NCBI RefSeq assembly: GCF_011742145.1
Contig: NZ_JAAQQU010000040.1
Span: 53,518 to 117,517 of the forward strand
Source: Flavobacterium sp. J49
Lineage (GTDB): Bacteria > Bacteroidota > Bacteroidia > Flavobacteriales > Flavobacteriaceae
DNA: 64,000 nt
Reading direction: 5' to 3'
The position numbers and the translations under genes were made by a program. Under the pieces are notes generated by a model that was given only the letters and a program-made list of their open reading frames with translations, did not search any database and was not told the DNA's origin. Shown here in pieces: positions 62,420 to 64,000 of this stretch (position 1 is the stretch's first letter; each line of letters opens with the position of its first letter).

Positions 62420-64000
62420 TTATCTTTTGATTACTTTAAGAGTTCTAACTTCTTCTCCTTGAGTAACAATTACATTGTAAATTCCTGAAGGATATCTATC
62501 CCCAATTTTAACCTCAGATGACTCTCTAGGATTTACATCGCGCGTTTCGATTAATCTTCCTATCATATCATAAACTGCTATGGCAACTTTGTTATCATTT
62601 GAAGTTGATAAACTTACATTAAAGTTGTCAGTATAAGGATTAGGATAAATCTTAACTTCCATAACCACTTTTGAGGTCAAAGAAGCATTAAACTCTTGAA
62701 TAACTGCTGCTTCAGTAATATCAATTGGCATTGTAGTTCCAACGAAAACTCTACATCCGTCAAATCCTCTATTGATAGCATCAACGGCGGCATTAACTTC
62801 ACTAGCCGTAACATTACCAATATTTTCACCACCCAATGCTCTGTTGGCAAGTACAAATAAATTACTTACTGTAGCTCCGCCATTGACATCAAGGTAGTCA
62901 ATTACCGGTTGAGGGATAGTGAATAGTTGTTCTGTACCTGGCATAGGCACATCAGAACCACAAACTTCAGTATCAGCCGTTACAAAAGTATTTGTCAAAC
63001 CAAAGTCTCCTATTTCAGAATTCAATCTTGTATTGAAGAACAATGTCATCGTTTGACTTAATAAATTATTATTGATTTTGCCTCTTTGTGAACCACTCGC
63101 ATTAAGCGGATCGTTATCACTCCATGTAGAAGCCACTGAATAAGTTGAGTATCCAATTAAAGATCTTGGAGTTCCACCACCAGGTAACATTCTGAATATA
63201 TTGTTACTAGTTACATCAGCCAAAGTCAATTTGAAATAGTTTCCTGTAGTAGTACTACCAAAATCGTATTCTCCTTCTTCTATTGTCAAAGCATTAATCA
63301 TAATTGCTCTAGCGTTAGTTGTGGTTCCTTCAGGAGTACATGCTGTTCCTTTTGGATTACCATAATAACCTTGAGTGTAAGTACAATAAGCACATTCATT
63401 GATATAGAATCTCGCTGTACATGAAACTGTTTGACAATTATCAGTAACCGTGAAAGTAATAATTAATGGTACACCAGGAGCTGGCATTTGATATTGCGAC
63501 AAATCAGTTACTGTTGCATTAGCACATCCTCCTGTATAACCAAATAAATGTTTCCATTGAGCAAACGAAGTTTCAGCATCTTCTCCACATTCAACTACTC
63601 TATCAGCCGGACATGAAATTTCTAATTTAGCAGCCGGAACTACTGTAAATGACTCTGAAACATCAGCTACGGTACATAAATCATTAACAACATAAGTTAC
63701 TGTTGTAGTTCCTCCACTACATAATGGTGGAGCAACTGGCTGTCCATAATCACCTGTCGGTGCACATCCTCCTGTCACAGCAAATTGACTTAACCAGGTA
63801 GCAAACGCTGCATCTACTGCCGCTTGGTCTGCATAATCACAAGAATTAATAATGGTTGAATCAGGTGAACTCACAACTAATGCAGGGGCTGCTGTTATTG
63901 TGAAACTTCTGGTTACTGTTGAGGTTTCATAACATTTATCAGTTACAGTATAAGTCACTGTAGTTGTTCCTCCACAAGCACTCGGTGCACTTACTTGTCC
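62420..64000 (-). CDS. large T9SS type A cell-surface protein (N-terminus beyond window)
   Basis: The frame is open to the last base, so about 526 C-terminal residues are seen and the N-terminus is missing. At least two Ig/HYR-like repeats of about 80-90 residues (TVTYVVNDLCTVADVSESFTV, TFTVTDNCQTVSCTARFY, quoted in part) contain regularly spaced Cys. A middle domain follows (about 205-420). The last 80 residues (IYPNPYTDNFNVSLST, DMIGRLIETRDV, YPSGIYNVIVTQGEEVRTLKVIKR) are a classical type A sorting tail. It should be exported by the T9SS and anchored or released at the surface. Confidence 0.9.
   Translation of the reverse strand, partial: GQVSAPSACGGTTTVTYTVTDKCYETSTVTRSFTITAAPALVVSSPDSTIINSCDYADQAAVDAAFATWLSQFAVTGGCAPTGDYGQPVAPPLCSGGTTTVTYVVNDLCTVADVSESFTVVPAAKLEISCPADRVVECGEDAETSFAQWKHLFGYTGGCANATVTDLSQYQMPAPGVPLIITFTVTDNCQTVSCTARFYINECAYCTYTQGYYGNPKGTACTPEGTTTNARAIMINALTIEEGEYDFGSTTTGNYFKLTLADVTSNNIFRMLPGGGTPRSLIGYSTYSVASTWSDNDPLNASGSQRGKINNNLLSQTMTLFFNTRLNSEIGDFGLTNTFVTADTEVCGSDVPMPGTEQLFTIPQPVIDYLDVNGGATVSNLFVLANRALGGENIGNVTASEVNAAVDAINRGFDGCRVFVGTTMPIDITEAAVIQEFNASLTSKVVMEVKIYPNPYTDNFNVSLSTSNDNKVAIAVYDMIGRLIETRDVNPRESSEVKIGDRYPSGIYNVIVTQGEEVRTLKVIKR

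Overview
The window is chromosomal DNA of a Bacteroidetes bacterium, almost certainly a Flavobacterium-like member of Flavobacteriia. The signs are a fused SecDF, a PglZ-domain PorX regulator, two kinds of type IX secretion (T9SS) C-terminal domains, type III glutamine synthetase, a TAnnTTTG promoter element in front of many genes, almost no Shine-Dalgarno sequences, and low GC. No rRNA, tRNA, CRISPR array, transposase or integrase is visible. About 60 genes are supported and no gene-free interval exceeds 300 bp.

Layout. 1-3190 (+): 3' part of porX, tsaE, alanine dehydrogenase and a small membrane protein. 3256-16784 (-): secDF, mdh, gyrB, asnB, a GreA-like protein, a plug-less TonB-type beta barrel and a 1004-residue TPR protein. 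17041-17724 (+): ftsE. 17693-27719: a surface-polysaccharide locus on mixed strands with a GT-C-like membrane protein, a 2OG-Fe(II) oxygenase, four glycosyltransferases, a sugar 3,4-ketoisomerase, a Wzx-like flippase, a DegT aminotransferase and a FemAB/GNAT-like acyltransferase. 27835-36246 (+): a T9SS type B secreted protein, a SpoU RNA methyltransferase, a serine hydrolase, RelA/SpoT, a Fur-family regulator and purA.

36440-39165 is an accessory segment. Four small unrelated + strand genes are separated by long imperfect inverted repeats with a conserved GCGGCACGTTA 3' end, resembling an integron-like cassette array with no visible integrase. It is the most unusual part of the window. After it come a lipoprotein with a T9SS-tail-like module, a periplasmic alpha-amylase, an OstA/LptA-like protein, a zinc-ribbon protein, a class III aminotransferase, a TPR protein, aroE and rlmH.

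47947-62344: folP plus a lipoprotein, diverging from a DUF1599 - MauE/thioredoxin - TlpA - tpiA run; then prmA, clpS, purM, three tandem double-OmpA-domain proteins, glnN and terC. The window ends inside a large T9SS type A cell-surface protein read on the minus strand.

Most genes are housekeeping: cell-envelope export (SecDF, PorX, T9SS cargo), nucleotide and amino-acid metabolism, (p)ppGpp signalling and RNA modification. Accessory content is concentrated in the polysaccharide locus, the cassette-like segment and the OmpA triplet. Several REP-like intergenic elements are present; one similar repeat lies in frame inside the aminotransferase gene.
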